A stretch of 64,000 bases of DNA from Thalassia testudinum (GCA_037157565.1 JAZHRO010000055.1:46221001-46285000); one strand, 5' to 3'. Counted from the stretch's first letter, positions 32,313 to 45,275 are shown. Notes: generated by a model not told the origin, from the letters alone. A program made the numbers and translations.

Positions 32313-33223
32313 AGCAACGAGCAATTTAGAACTCTTGATTGCAATTCCTGATTTAGATTCTATCTTTCTATATCTCTTTTGCTGTGGTTGTTTCAGGAGT
32401 GACACATTCAAGGAAGATCAAGCCACATAGTAAACACGCCAGGGGCAGGTAAGTTCTAACTACTCTCTCTCTTAAGCCCCTCATTCTGAAAAGGTTAAAA
32501 AGAAAAAATCAATTAGGGCTACTTGCATTCCATTCGTAGATAATTCATCGAGTTGCCTGATTTGATACATTTTATTTGGACAACAAATCCTAATTTGTGC
32601 ACCCACTTAAAGCTTAAGGTATCTAGGGCTATCACATTCTTGTTTGAGCCCTAGGTACCACATTTGGATGAATTAAAGGGGACCAAATTAGAGCCAATTA
32701 AGGATTCCAGTTTAGGGTTTTAGAGACACACTTGCTTAATCAGGAAATCATCTTTCCAAAATAATGTGTGTTTAAGACCTTGATTGAACTGATCTATTCA
32801 AGTAAAACCCTAACAATCAGGCTCTTAAATTCATTTGAACACTAAAGGATGGACCTAAGATTCTCAAGAGGACAATATAGGTGAAGTTGTCCCACCTTGT
32901 TGGGTCAACCAATCTTCAAATTAGGTCAATTTTGCACTCAACACATCTTAAAAGTTCAAGTGAAATTCTAAAGCACCCTTGGTCTGAATTAAAATTGGTA
33001 GACATAAGAGGTCAAGTCCCCATTCTGGTCTACCTAGAACATCAGTGACAAGAGAGGTCAGGTGGGGGAAACCCTGTAACCCGTGGGGGCACTCGACCGT
33101 GTAGGGGTCTTTGCAAGACTCTCCCTCTCTGGCTACCCGCCCCAAACTTCTATGGTCATCCAAAATTTTTGGGTGTCTTGATTGAGTCCATCACATTCTA
33201 CCTCTCATCTATTCCATCGGTGC
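32313..33223 (+). other. RetC leader
   Basis: About 0.9 kb, non-coding. A G/C-rich patch at 33060-33145 sits where the other elements carry their GTCAAACGAC motif, but I do not find that motif itself. Confidence 0.55.
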
Positions 33224-35115
33224 ATGTTTAGGAGGTCTCTAAGACAATCCTTGAGGCCTACTTTAGCCACTCATTCACGTTGAGGCCAAGCCTCGACCTC
33301 CTTGTTCGTGCAACAACCCAATCTAATTAATATCTCCTCCGATTCATCTAAACATCATTCTCCTTCATCCATCATCATGGCACAACCTACAGAAGAAAAT
33401 AATCTTGAAAATAAACTTCAGTGCCTCAATGATCTATTCCAAGCCTTCGTGAACCCACCGCAGCGTCCAATAATGCAAGATCACTATAATCTCACTACGG
33501 TGGCAATCAAACCTCGAGTACAAATCCCTGCTGGAAGTCCTGACACTGAAGTCAAGCCTAATATGATTCATGCCATTCGCAAATTCCATGGGTGTAATTT
33601 TGAAGATCCTTTCCAGCATATCAAACAACTCAAGCATCTAGCCCAACCTTCGGGTCAAAAGCTCAAAATCGGGATATTCTACTCATGAAAATGTTCTCCT
33701 TCTCTCTCATGGATAAAGCTACTCACTGGTACCAAACCCAAATGCATCCAATCAACACCTGGGCGAAACTTCAATCTGAGTTTCTGAGAAAGTTCTTCCC
33801 TGTTGGTCAGACAAATGCTTTACAACACCAGATCACACATATCACACAATAAACAAGAGAACCACTTCACAAAGCATGGGATCATTTTCTGGATCTCAAG
33901 CGAAAGTGCCCCCATAATGGAGTTCCTAAATGTGAACAAGTCCAGACTTTTTACCAGGGACTCTGTGAGGATATTAGACTATTCGTCAATGCGACCTGCG
34001 GAGGAAACATCATCGGTCAACACGAAGACACCGTGTGAGAGATTCTCCAGAATATGTGTGAGAACTCCATCAATAATGAATCCATGGGCATGTTCGACCG
34101 AACGAATGCCCGTGCATTGACAAATCCAAAGGGAGTACATGAGACACAGGGCCTGTCCTCTTCCGTTGACTTGGAATTGATGGCCAGTCATTTGGACAAG
34201 GTCTCTGTTATTGAGAAAAAGGTGGATGAGCAAACTCAACATTTGTAGTGAGCCACCTCTACGCAAAACCCGTTCACACAACCACGCTCTGGCAGGGAGG
34301 TCGTGCAAAACATCTATCACCAACCTTCTTAGGGGATGGACCCATATCCACCCCCGTTTAATTCTCGTTACGGATGAAACTCTGGATCCACCTACTCTAG
34401 TTGGGGGAACTCTGAATCCTCATACTCTGATTTTCTCGAGGTTCCTCAGACCTGCAAGGACCTCAACGCCATTTAGAATGATCCATTCTCAAACACCTAC
34501 AACCCTAGATGGCATAATCATCCCAATTTCACATGGTCAGGCAATAATCAAAATCAGAGACCTCAATATCTACCCCAACCACAAGCTCCTCATCCATATC
34601 AGTTGCCTCAGCCTTGGACTAACCCAACTTATCAATCCGAGCCGACTCAGACATATCAAATGACTCTTATCCTTCATACTCTGGCTGACATTCAGAAGAT
34701 GAATGCGGTTATGCAAAAATAGCATAGAGACGAGATCATAGAGGTTCGCAATCAACTTGCCCAGATGGAAAATCCTCACCAAGCTGGTGCACTTCCTTCA
34801 CAACCTCTGCCTAATCTGAATAACGTGTCGAACCAGAGGTGCATTTTGAACCTAAATCCGGGCCACGATCACTTTGTTTATCAGGCTCCTTCTACTCCAT
34901 CAACCAACGAGATGGAGGATTCGACATCATATACAAGTTACCAACAGCAAGCACCTCTTCTACCCACTCCAAACCAAAACCAGGCAAGATTAAATTATGT
35001 TACTACTTGCACTGGCAAAACAACACAGGACCCACCTTATCCAAGTCAAACCCAGCCTGCTAATACAAACCTTAACCCAAGGATAGTCATCCAGGGCACT
35101 GCTATCCCATATTAA
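33224..35115 (+). pseudogene. gag: RetC gag, decayed
   Basis: ATG 33224 gives MFRRSLRQSLRP, the family start, but TGA follows at 33281-33283. Homology continues in pieces: VKPNMIHAIRKFHGCNFEDPFQHIKQLKHLA (ending near 33660), a frameshift, FSFSLMDKATHWY, LQSEFLRKFFPVGQTNAL, HKAWDHFLDLKRKCPHNGVP, FYQGLCEDIRLFVNATCGG, and later NDPFSNTYNPRWHNHPNFTW and CTGKTTQDP. Several stops interrupt it (for example near 33849, 34038, 34246). In life it would be the particle protein; this copy is dead. Confidence 0.82.
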
Positions 35116-35904
35116 GAACCTGGATCCATTCTAGAGGAACCGTCTAAGGTTCCATTTCCTGAGGCCTTGACCAAGGGAAAAAGGATAACCAAAACTGTGG
35201 CACCTGAGGAGGACCTGGTTAAGCTCTTTGAGCAGGTCCATATAAATATCCCCTTGATGGATGCGATACACCACGTACCAGCCTACACATGATTTCTGAA
35301 AGACGTATGTATGCCTAAGCATAAGCTACGAACCAAAGATGAGAGTCCGATCGTATTGTTAGAGCAAGCCAGCTCTGTCATCTTGAGCAAACTCCCACCT
35401 AAAGCAAAAGACCTAGCCACCCCTCTGATCTCCTGTGAAATCGGTGATATACGATTTGACCATGCATTATTAGACTTAGGAGCCTCCATAAATTTGATAG
35501 CCACATCCCTGCTAGACTATTTCTAGGAATCTGAACTCAAACCAACTGAAATGACTTTACAACTAGCTGACCAATCAATTAAGTCACCAAAAGGAATTCT
35601 CGAGGATGTCATAGTTAGGGTGCATGATTTCTATTTTCCTGTGGATTTCATCATTTTAGACATGGATGCTCCTGAGAATGTGAAGAACACACCGATCATA
35701 CCAGCGTGACCCTTTCTAGCCACTACTAGTGCCAACATCAATTGTAAGGAAGGCCAAATTTAATTAAAATTTGGGAGGACACTAAAGATCGACATCTTTA
35801 AGGCCCAACAAGGAATTAATTGTGGAGTCATAAAACAAATTTGCGATATTGAAGCAGTGGTTGACGACTTCATCGAGAACCCGATTATTTCTGATAAACC
35901 ATAG
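35116..35904 (+). pseudogene. RetC aspartic protease, decayed
   Basis: Reads HINIPLMDAIHHVPAY, SVILSKLPPKAKDLATPLIS, then the active site LLDLGASINLIATSL (about 35468-35510), LQLADQSIKSPKGILEDVIV, DFIILDMDAPENV, and PFLATTSANINC. Stops at 35524-35526 (where RetA has Gln) and 35707-35709 (where RetA has the Arg of GRPF), and near 35761 and 35903. Confidence 0.82.
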
Positions 35905-37560
35905 GTGGATCAAAACCTGCAATTAAAGGAGCCCAAACTCAACCTAGACACACCCATAGCTCCTTCCCTTGCTCTTGACACCCATCCTGAACTACCCGCT
36001 ACTGCTGAAAACCCGATTTTGGAATTAAAGCCTCTTTCCGATCATCTCAAGTACGTCTTTTTGGGTTCCAATCATATGTTTCCTGTGATTATCAACTCTC
36101 GACTCACACCTGATCAGGAAACACGCCTGATTTCTGTTCTTTAGCAACATCGAAGAGCCATTGGATGGACTCCCGACGATCTCACTGCTATCAGCTCCTC
36201 ATATTGCACACATCACATCTACACTTAAGAGGGCTCATGACCATCCCGTGAAATGCAGAGATGCCTGAATCCCAATCTACAGGATGTCTTGAAAAAGGAG
36301 ATTATCAAGTGGTTAGATGTAGGGATCATCTACCCAATCTCTGAAAGTCGGTGGATGCGTCCAATCCAAGTTGTGCCTAAAAAGGCAGGGCTCACTATCA
36401 TCACAACTGAAACCTGAGAAGCCATACTACCCCGTATAGCAAACTCGTGTAGAGTTTGCATTGATTACAAAAGACTAAATTCTTTGACAAAGAAGGATCA
36501 TTTCCCACTACCATTCATTAATCAAATTCTCGAGAAACTAGCGAGAAATCGATTCTTGTGTTTTTTGGATAGGTACTTCGGTTACAACCAGGTCACAATC
36601 CATCCCGAGGACCGAGAAAAGACCACCTTCACTTGCCCCTTCGGAACTTACGCATTTAGAAGGATGCCATTCAGCCTCTGTAATGCGCCTGCTAGTTTTC
36701 AGTGGTGCATGCTTGCCATATTCTCATATATGGTAGTTGAATACCTTGAAGTCTTCATGGATGACTTCTCGATATTTGGTGAATCATTTGACGATTGCCG
36801 CCTGCACTTGGTCCAGATCCTCAGGAGGTGCATCGACATGAACTTGGCTCTTTCCTGGGAAAAGAGCCACTTCATGGTACCTGAGGGAATTATCCTGGGA
36901 CATCTTATCTCTAAAAAGGGCATCCAAGTTGATCGAGCCAAGGTGAATTTGATTTCCAAACTACTTATGCCTAGCTCAGTCAAAGACATCCGATCCTTCC
37001 TAGGGCACATCGATTTTTACCGTCGATTAATTCCTGATTTCTCGAAAATCACACACCCCTTGACTAATCTTCTATCTAAGGATGCCCCTTTTGAAATCAC
37101 CAAGGAGTGTACTCAGGCATTTAAGATACTATGTGGTCGAGTTACCCAAAAACCTATCTTGTGGTCCCCTAATTGTTCTCAACCCTTTGAGATCATGTGC
37201 GATGCATCTGATTACCCTGTAGGCGCGATACTTGGGTAGAAAAGAGACGGGAAACCTGTGGTCATTTACTATGCTAGCAAGAAACTTGACGAGGCTCATC
37301 GTAACTATATAGTTACTGAGAAAGAGCTGCTAGCCATAGTATTTGCCCTGGTAAAATTCAAATTGTATCTTTTGGGTTCCTGTGTTATCATTTACTCAGA
37401 TCACACTACTGTGAGGCATCTCCTTGCAAAGAAGGATGCGAAACCTCGACTAATCCGCTGGATCTTGTTATTGTAAGAATTTGATCACGAGATTCGTGAT
37501 AAGGTAGGGAAACAGAATGTGGTGGCTGATCACTTATCTCGCCTTCCATCTGACTTTATC
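35905..37560 (+). pseudogene. RetC reverse transcriptase and RNase H, decayed
   Basis: The RT lead-in reads LRYVFLGSN-like sequence then a decayed IGWTPDDL and LKKEIIKWLDVGIIYPIS. From 36484 to 37239 the frame is open: FPLPFINQILEKL, the first catalytic Asp in FLDRYFGYNQ (about 36564), FTCPFGTYAFRRMPF, and the catalytic FMDDFSIF at about 36754. RNase H follows: CDASD (about 37200), TEKELLAI (about 37315) and YSDHTT (about 37396), so the acidic residues are still visible. Stops at 37237-37239 and 37474-37476 break it. VADHLSRLPSDF marks the end of RNase H and the start of the integrase lead-in. These residues are typical of the Tat/Athila branch. Confidence 0.9.
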
Positions 37561-38870
37561 AACCCTTCCAGAACCATTACTAAGCATTTTCCCGATGAGC
37601 ACCTCCTAACAATCAGTACGGGACTTCCTTGGTTTGCTGATGTAGTAAACTACTTGGCATCACATCAAATTCCATTCGATTGGCCAAAAGCCAAGATGGA
37701 CAAATTACTTTCCAATGCCAAGTACTACTTTTGGGAAGACCCGTATCTCTTCCGCATTGGTGCCGATCAGATCATCCGACGATGTGTTCCAGAAGAATAA
37801 ATTCAAGACATTTTGTCCTTCTACCATGGCAAGGCATGTGGTGGACGCTTCTCTGGTCATAAAACTGTAGCAAAAGTCCTCCAGTGCGGCTTCTATTGAC
37901 CCATGATTTTTAAAGATGCATACAATCACTATAAGGCATGCATTCATTGCTAGACCTTAGGCAACATGAGCCACGCCTTTATAGCCGATTCTCGTATGAG
38001 AAATCTTTGATATCTGGGGGATCGATTTTATGGGACCCTTCCCTATTTCGGACGGCTTCAAATACATTCTTCTCGCTATTGACTACGTGTCCTAATGGAT
38101 CGAAGCCATTCCGAACCAAACCAACGATTATAAGGTGGTTATCAAATTCATTCATCAGAACATGTTCTCTCAATTCAGGATTTCACGTGCCATAATCTCT
38201 AATAGAGGGACCCATTTCACAAATACTCAGTTCATATCACTGATGACCAAGTACGAGGTGTCACATAGCATCTCGACTACTTATCACCCCCAAATTAACG
38301 ATCTAGCTGAGTTATCGAATTGGGAGATCAAGAGAATCCTCTAGGTCACTATTCGACCTGACAGAAAGGATTGGTCATCCCGATTTCTGAAAGCTTTGTG
38401 GGCTTATAAGACCGCCCACAAAACCCAATGAGGCATGTCTCCCTTCATATTAGTGTACGGAAAGGCATGTCACCTCCCTGTCGAATTAGAGCACAAAGCC
38501 TATTGGGTAGTACGGTACTGCAATCTCGATCTTTCTAAGGCAGGAACCCACAGAAAGCTTCAAATGAGTGAGATGATGAACTACGCCATGATGCAAATGA
38601 GAACTCGTGAATTTACAAAGAGCAGGTTAAGGCCTTTCACAACAAGCACATATCCAGAAAGATCTTTCTCCCTAGTCAGAAAGTCCTACTCTTTGATGCC
38701 AAACTCAAATTATTCCCAGGAAAACATAGATCAAAATGGATTAGACCATACCTTGTATGACGAATCTTTGGAAATGGAGCTGTTGAAATCAGTCAACTCA
38801 GCCACGATTCAGAACCTTTTGTCGTGAACAGTCAGAGACTCAAACTGTTCATTGAACTCACCAATACAAA
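37561..38870 (+). pseudogene. RetC integrase, decayed
   Basis: Begins with PWFADVVNYLASHQIP. An HHCC-type zinc region can be read in pieces (FYHGKACGGRFSGHKT, later CIHC), with stops at 37798-37800, 37897-37899 and 37951-37953. The catalytic core is recognisable from the AIDYVS-WIEAI segment (stop at 38093-38095), ISNRGTHFTN near 38200 and TYHPQINDLAELSNWEIKRIL near 38280-38342. The C-terminus gives [23 protein letters not shown] (38435 on) and a basic tail, ending near [12 protein letters not shown] (38870). Stops and frameshifts make it non-functional. Confidence 0.87.
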
Positions 38871-40554
38871 TTTGGCTGAGATATCTTTTACCCTCCATTC
38901 TCCCTGAGCTCATTATGCCCGGCTGATGGTGTTAAACTCAGCACTAAACGAGAGGCAACCCATCATTTTGAAAAGCCCAAAACCCTTCCCGACACATCTT
39001 ATGCTGAACTCATATTGCACTTTAGGGTTCATCCATTAGAACAGCCGACTCCACCTCTGGTACCTGTACCCGAGCTGGAAATCATCCTCAATAGTGACCC
39101 AAGCCCATTCACCCACCCAACACCTGTCCTAATGAATGATCTAAGATGAACTCGAACCAACCTAATTAATAATGAGGTCATTGCAAATCGTAGGAATGGG
39201 GGGGTATTAAAGTGCAAAACACCGTGAAAATCACTTCACAAGAAAGGGTTTCCTCAAAAAAATCACATATTCCAAAAAACCCAAAAAAAAAAAATTGAAA
39301 AAGAACAAAAATATAAGTGTGCAGGAAATTTTGATGGCATATCAGATTTTGAGGAGAAAAAGGATGGAGATAAAAATGTCAAAAAGGAGCACAATTTGAA
39401 AAGAAAAGAAAAATAGATAGTCATTAGTAAAAGGTTAAGAAATTGAATTAGTTCTAGACTAAATCAAAAGAAAGAAAATGAAAGGCAAACTGTGTTAATG
39501 AAATAAAGAAGAGATTAGTAGGAATGTTGATTTTAGGCCTCTTGGGTTGCAATCCTAGGCTTAAAAATTCAAGTACCCGCTAAGATCTGGATAGTCCTCA
39601 AGAGGTTGAGGAAAATGTGAAGCTTAAGTATTAGGTCTAAGGCTTAGGGATTATTCGTCCTCATTAACTGACCTCTGGTTTACGGGATTCGGTAACCTAA
39701 GCACCCAATCGACACACAGTCTGGTTCATTGCGCTTAAGTATCAAAATCATGCAAAATGTGTTAAATATGTTCTAAAAAAGTAGTACCTAGATTAGGAGC
39801 AGCTGATCAACATAAGCTGATTTGGACGAGTTCCTAGTGCGGAGAGGCAAGAAATTCCCCTTGAAGATGCACAATAACATATCATCTCCTCAGTGAATGT
39901 CTCCTAAGATATCTACATATCGTACCAAGGGCATGTCAGCACCTTATGCTATTTAGATGTCGTGGGCAGCATTATATCAAAATGTCGATTACCAGGGTCT
40001 GGATTTAGCTACAGAACGCTATGGGTGGGATTATCTCGAAATCTCAAAAGCCAGGGTTCTGGGGTTTGCCATGGGTGGTGCTATCTCGAAGCATCAATTG
40101 CCAAGGACCCTACGAGGACTGATGGTAGGGACTATGAATCTGATACAGACCATGTTGTAAAGCTAATCCGAAGCTAGAAATAAAAAGAAAAGAGAGAGAA
40201 AACTCTCCAATAACAAAGAAAAATTTCTCTATCTCTCTCTGACAAAATGCACTACGAACTGAACCTGGGAAAAAACATGTTACAAGCACAGGTGATTTAA
40301 CCGCGGAGTTCAACGAACCATAGGATAGTTCCTGTGGGCCTTAGAAACCTTTGCGGTAAACTGAGGATAGAGCTGGTGAGGTCCGGATCTTGGTTGGTAC
40401 TTAAGTACCTCTAGGCCTACTATCAGCATTCTAACCTAATCTACAAAAGGAAGCACACATAAAAGTTTCACGCATCAAAAGTTTTATGGTCTATAATCAA
40501 AGTTAATACCTTAAAATTTTGCTAAGGGACTAGAAAAATCTAGGCATGGGGATA
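38871..40554 (+). other. RetC 3' non-coding region with post-pol motif, repeats and purine tracts
   Basis: The post-pol motif GCCCGGCTGATGG...GAGGCAACCCATC lies at 38917-38970. A first GGAATGGGGGGGTA tract is at 39191-39204 and the polypurine tract TAGGCATGGGGATA at 40541-40554 abuts the 3' LTR. Three imperfect direct repeats of about 57 bp lie at 39960-40120. An A-rich stretch runs about 39280-39500. No protein recognised. Confidence 0.65.
39960..40120 (+). repeat. Three imperfect direct repeats in RetC 3' region
   Basis: Units begin GTGGGCAGCATTATATCAAA, ATGGGTGGGATTATCTCGAA and ATGGGTGGTGCTATCTCGAA, each followed by a CCAGGGTCTGG or CCAAGGACCC segment, about 55-62 bp apart. RetA has one related unit at 25087-25125. 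Confidence 0.7.
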
Positions 40555-42121
40555 TGATTGGAACACCATCATGAACCATAACTAGCTCATTTTGACCCAA
40601 TTAAGTCAGTAAATGCTCCAACATAATCGCCAGAGAGTCACAAGTCACTACATAATCATTCTAAGGGAACTATAAGAAACTAGGGTTAAAATTGCAATTT
40701 TACCAACTTATCATGAATGTAGTACAACCACGGGTTTTCTAATGGGTTGAATGAAGGTTAAATGGTCTTAAAAAGATAACAAGTGGGATAGAATAATCAG
40801 AAAAGGGTTTGCACGTGTTCTGAGAATTAAATAACTTTTTGAAACCATAAAAACACATCTGCTTAATTAACTGAGGCTCTGATCAGGATAAAATTCACCT
40901 AAACCCTCTAAAATTCATAGAAAAATATTCTCTAGGGTTTGGAACTTTCAATTTGAGCATCAAAACCCATTTTGACATAGAACGGAGTCACAGATAGACA
41001 TTTGCACTAACTTAGGTTTTTGCATAAATTATCCAGTCAAACGTGGCCAAAACCAAAATCCAAGTTCACCTGGATTCCTTAGGTTCAAATTAGGTTTATA
41101 CCAAAATTTGGACCCAAGATGAGTTTATCTTGACCTAGTTTGCAAATTGGTCCTATCTAATTACATTTCCACCGTTAACTTTCAAAATATTTTCAAATAG
41201 GCCCCTAACTTTATCATTGTTCTCACAAAAAGATTCCTGCCGCCATTAAACCTTTTCCTACTTGCTCCAACAACATTAAAAAGGAAAGAACTCCCTGATT
41301 TCTTGACGAATCCCTTTCAAATTTGTAAGTAAAGTTCGCCAAGAAATTCCCTTCCTTTTGATCCCAATCTTAAGCTCTAAAACCTACCCAATCTCTCATG
41401 CGAACACATGAGAGATTTGGGTATCAAGGAATTCCCAAACTCTGGTGAGCTTTCCAAGATTGGGAAGCCTGCTTCCCAAGCTCTAACTGTCCTCCTGAGG
41501 TCAGTAAAAGCACCTCCTACTCATACCGAACCCCCCAAACTTAAATTCAACTGGAGTAACCCTCAAATTCTTCTCTCCTCCTCCGGTTGAATTGCTATTC
41601 AAGCTGTGGCAACCCTCCTTGCCTTCCCTCATTTTCTGACCGCAATACGGGTGGCAGATTCTTCTTCCTTGCCTTCTTTCGCGTCGAGTAGCACCCGTCA
41701 ATGCCCTTACCTCCTTCATCCTTGCCGTCCACCTCTTGTCAAAGCAGTTTCTTCCCCGATGCCAACCAAACTGTAATCGGCGCCGCCTCGACTCCCCTTC
41801 ATCTACCAACTACCTAGATAAGTCCCTTACCTCCTCTACTTCATTTTCATCTCAACCGCACTCAATTTCAACCATGCTACCACCCATTCACCGTCGTCCC
41901 TTCCGCGTTTGGCCACTCCTCCAGTGAAGCGCTCCCATCTCTACACCACTCCATACGCCTTGCTAACACTACCTACACTGCCACTATGTCCTAGAGAGAA
42001 AACACCCTCTGGTCTTCGAGGCTATTTGTCTCTCCACCACTCCGCCGAACGCACCCACCATCGCGTTCCTCCTCTAACCTCTGCAGACCACCACACACCT
42101 CCACTAACCACGAGACCAACC
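40555..42121 (+). repeat. RetC 3' LTR, cut by RetD
   Basis: Starts TGATTGGAACACC right after the purine tract. Two strong hairpins lie at 41386-41422 and 41460-41479. 41762-42121 matches the 5' LTR. It stops at 42121, where RetD begins; the likely duplicated target is CAACC (42117-42121), whose partner would be right of the window. Confidence 0.85.
41386..41479 (+). other. Two adjacent hairpins in RetC LTR
   Basis: ACCCAATCTCTCAT (41386-41399) pairs with ATGAGAGATTTGGGT (41408-41422) with one bulged base and an 8-nt loop. TTGGGAAG (41460-41467) pairs with CTTCCCAA (41472-41479) with a 4-nt loop. The matching part of the 5' LTR is outside the window, so conservation cannot be tested here. Confidence 0.6.
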
Positions 42122-43637
42122 TGTTGTAAACACATTTATTGAGGGTAAAATGCCTATTCATGCATGTTCCTAGACTTAGATTTGCATTTCTTGTTATAAA
42201 TATTTCATAGCATGCATCATTCTGCATTTAAAGTAATTGTATATAATTTAGGTTAGTTGCATCATTTTTTTGGTTAGGAGAGAAGGATATTTATTTCGAA
42301 GCCTCGGAATGATGATCCAACTGTACGGATCTGATCAAGACGATAATCGGAGTCCAACGCCTCTAAAATTGCCTTCAACGGAGTCCCGTAGCACCATATG
42401 CAGTCCGAGAAAGATCAATGGCCAAGGGACTAGGAGACATAAGTCAGAGCTTCAAATGACAAATCCAATTCCACAGATGGATTTGGGTCAATGATCGTAG
42501 CCTAACGGCATGAAAATTGACTCAATTCGACCTCTGTAGCAGCCCCTACAACAAGAAGATGGATGGCCCAGACTACACGTGGCACAGCTCAGGTCACCCA
42601 GCGCACGCACGTGGCACCGCATGCACGCAGCAGTGCGGGTGCGCGCGTGCGTGTAGGCGCACATGCACACAACACAGCACCAGCATGTGGGCATGCGTGC
42701 GTAGGGGGCAAGGCAGGAGTGCCATGCCAGCTATGCGTGAGTTACACCTACAGCGACGCATGAGATGGACTTACAGTGACGCTTACAGCTGTCGCTAATT
42801 CTTCGCTTGGCAGTAAAGCCAACTTTGGGCATTAGTGGCCATGAGAGGAAATGAGTTGCCTACAGCGACGCTTCTAGTGACAGCTTGAATGTCACTAATG
42901 GGCCTATACCTATTTTTGCCTCTTCTCCACTACAAAAGGACCTACACCCCCTCCTTCCTAGCCATCTCTACCTACTCTACTCCCACCTACTCCCAAGCTC
43001 TAGCAAGCCTACGAACACTCCATTAGATCTTGTTCTCAAGCTCCCAAGGCTCCTATTAGTGTAGCAAACCTTTGCCCCACCAAATATTGCTCCAACTTGC
43101 CATCCCCCTTCATAAGTCGCCTTGGAGCTATCTTCCCACCTCCATTCCAGTAGCAGATCACCTCCGTCTTCTCACCTCCATTCCGGAGCCACGTCGAAGC
43201 TTTCCTCAACTCGACATCCTCCTACATCTCACCTCCGACATCCCACTCCTCACCTACCTCATCTGAGCTTCCGCCAGGTGTTGTTGTCATGCCAAACAAC
43301 TGATTCAGGAGATTTCCTCTCACCCCCCTCTCTTTTTATACTTTCATAGTTTATTGTAATTGACATTGAAAGTAATATAGATTTGTTCCACATCTCTATC
43401 TTGTGATTCATTTGCTTGTCTTTTATTTTAAAAACACAAAAAAATAACAAAACCCTAAAATACCAAAAAGAAACAAAACGAAGTGCGATTTTCACATAAA
43501 GTAAACGCCGCCTCCCTGTGTTCGACCAGGGACTCCCTTAGAGTTTCGGTATAAATTTTATCTGATGAACGTGTTTTGCAACTACGAGACGGGTTACTTG
43601 TAACCCTGATTTCTAACACGTGAAACACGCCCGACCA
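42122..43637 (+). repeat. RetD 5' LTR (1516 bp)
   Basis: Starts TGTTGTAAACACATTTATTG and ends CCCGACCA at 43637. Its first 420 bases match the 3' LTR (58928-59344), and GCAGCCCCTACAACAAGAAG onward matches 63289 onward. It contains a GC-rich alternating stretch (42590-42700) and a cluster of AGCGACG/AGTGACG/GTCACTAA words (42750-42905). Confidence 0.88.
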
Positions 43638-43640
43638 TTT

Positions 43641-43657
43641 TGGCGCCGTTGTCGGGG
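43641..43657 (+). promoter_or_regulatory. RetD primer-binding site, tRNA-Asp type
   Basis: TGGCGCCGTTGTCGGGG, three bases after the LTR end, one mismatch to the tRNA-Asp complement; together with RetH the best match in the window. Confidence 0.88.
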
Positions 43658-44518
43658 AGGCAACGGAATTTACTTTATTGTTTTCTGCACTTCTTTGCAT
43701 TTACATAACACTAACCCCTCTTATCTCTGATCTATTGTCTTGCAGGTACCCTAGCATGGAGATCCAAGTGCGGTAGACTGGAGTAAAGTGCGAGTAGAGT
43801 GTTTTGTAAGTGTCCCCCACACCACCCCCACCTTAGTTTTCATTCCATAACCTAATAACTCAAACCCAAATCAACTTAGGTGCTTTGCATAACCTTAGGG
43901 TAGATTTTGGTTGTTTGATTGTCACTCCACTCACCTTACCCACCCACATATGTAAAAAAATAAAGAAATATATTCTTCTCTTGTGGGATTTAACTGAAAG
44001 CTACACACTTAACACCCACAACTTCTTATCATAAGGCACACAATCACTTTAATTCTACCACTTAACCGAGATCTGATCTGCAGACCCGGTACACATCAAC
44101 TTAATACACATAAGTGAGTAGAAATCTGAATAGGTTAAACATTCTTGTGTGCCTTAACTAAGTGGTGCAACAAGCCAATTGATTGAGCTGTTTGGGCCGC
44201 ACCACTCAATCTAAAACTGATCCATCAAAAAGCTTGCCACTTAGGGTTGATTCTTTGGGCTGAACTAGCCACTCCAAATTATTTTTGATTTTTAAAGGAA
44301 CATATCATCACTCGTGCTTTCAAAACTTGGAGTGTTTTACTAAACCTTGATTGAACCAACCTAAGAATTAAACCATAAAATCTACTAAATAATGTTGAAT
44401 CCTAAAAGACACATCATCAAATAACCTTGTTTGAAAACCCTGGTTGTGCACGCACACACATTTTAACTGATCATTAAGGGCACTACCCATCTAAAGGGCC
44501 ATCACATTCCTGAAGCAC
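43658..44518 (+). other. RetD leader, first part
   Basis: Non-coding. It breaks at GAAGCAC (44512-44518), where the RetE solo LTR starts, and resumes with CATTATCCC at 48500. No ORF seen. Confidence 0.75.
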
Positions 44519-45275
44519 TGATGAGACACTCATCATGATCTCTAATTACCCCTAATTAACTAGTCTTCCTAGTTAATTAGCTAAGGTTATGAACATATAA
44601 GGATTAATTATAGAATAAGGGATATTTAGTAAAGGACCTTAAAATAAGTTAAAAATGACATTTTATCATTCAATTAACATTATTAATAATCTGAATAATA
44701 ATTGGACTCGAAATCCTATTAATCATTCCCTTAATTAATAAGTTAAGTAACTTAAATATAATGTATACCTAAGTATATAATAACTTAAGTAATTTTACTT
44801 AATCTAATAAATTAACCTAAAAAGGTCAAAAATGTAAATTCAAGGAGAAAATATAATATTTACCTTATTTACTAACATATATAAAATGTTGAAAAAGATT
44901 TAAGTTAAAATAAACCTTCAAAACCTGATCCTTAAAATTTATTACAGTCGGGTCCTTATTTCTCACACAGGTCCTTAAGATTTATTACATTTAAGTCCCT
45001 TTCCCTCTTCTTCCTCTTCTTCTTCAGTTGAATGGACGGCTGGCGGCAGAGAGTCACGCCACTGCATGATTACCGCCTTACCGACATCAACCTTCTTTGT
45101 CCAAGCTCTTGCAGCTTGCGCTCACCACCCCCTCTTGATCCATGGGTCTAGATTAACTGGAAATCCTAATTTCCAGTGGAAGATAACCTCACCATCGTTG
45201 GAGATGACGCCGGAGGTTAAGCTCCTCAAGCTCCTTCCTCGGCCAGACCCCGCCACTCTCTTCATTGCCAACTAC

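Larger units (their letters stand above)
30826..42121 (+). mobile_element. RetC: Tat/Athila-type LTR retrotransposon with complete but dead gag-pol
   Basis: Visible parts: a truncated 5' LTR (30826-32292), PBS, leader, decayed gag, protease, RT, RNase H and integrase, 3' non-coding region, and a 3' LTR (from 40555) that is interrupted at 42121 by RetD. The 5' LTR starts at CCAACCAAAC, the counterpart of 41762 in the 3' LTR; the first 1.2 kb of LTR should lie left of the window beyond RetG. If so, everything from 1 to 30825 is nested in this one LTR. Confidence 0.85.
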
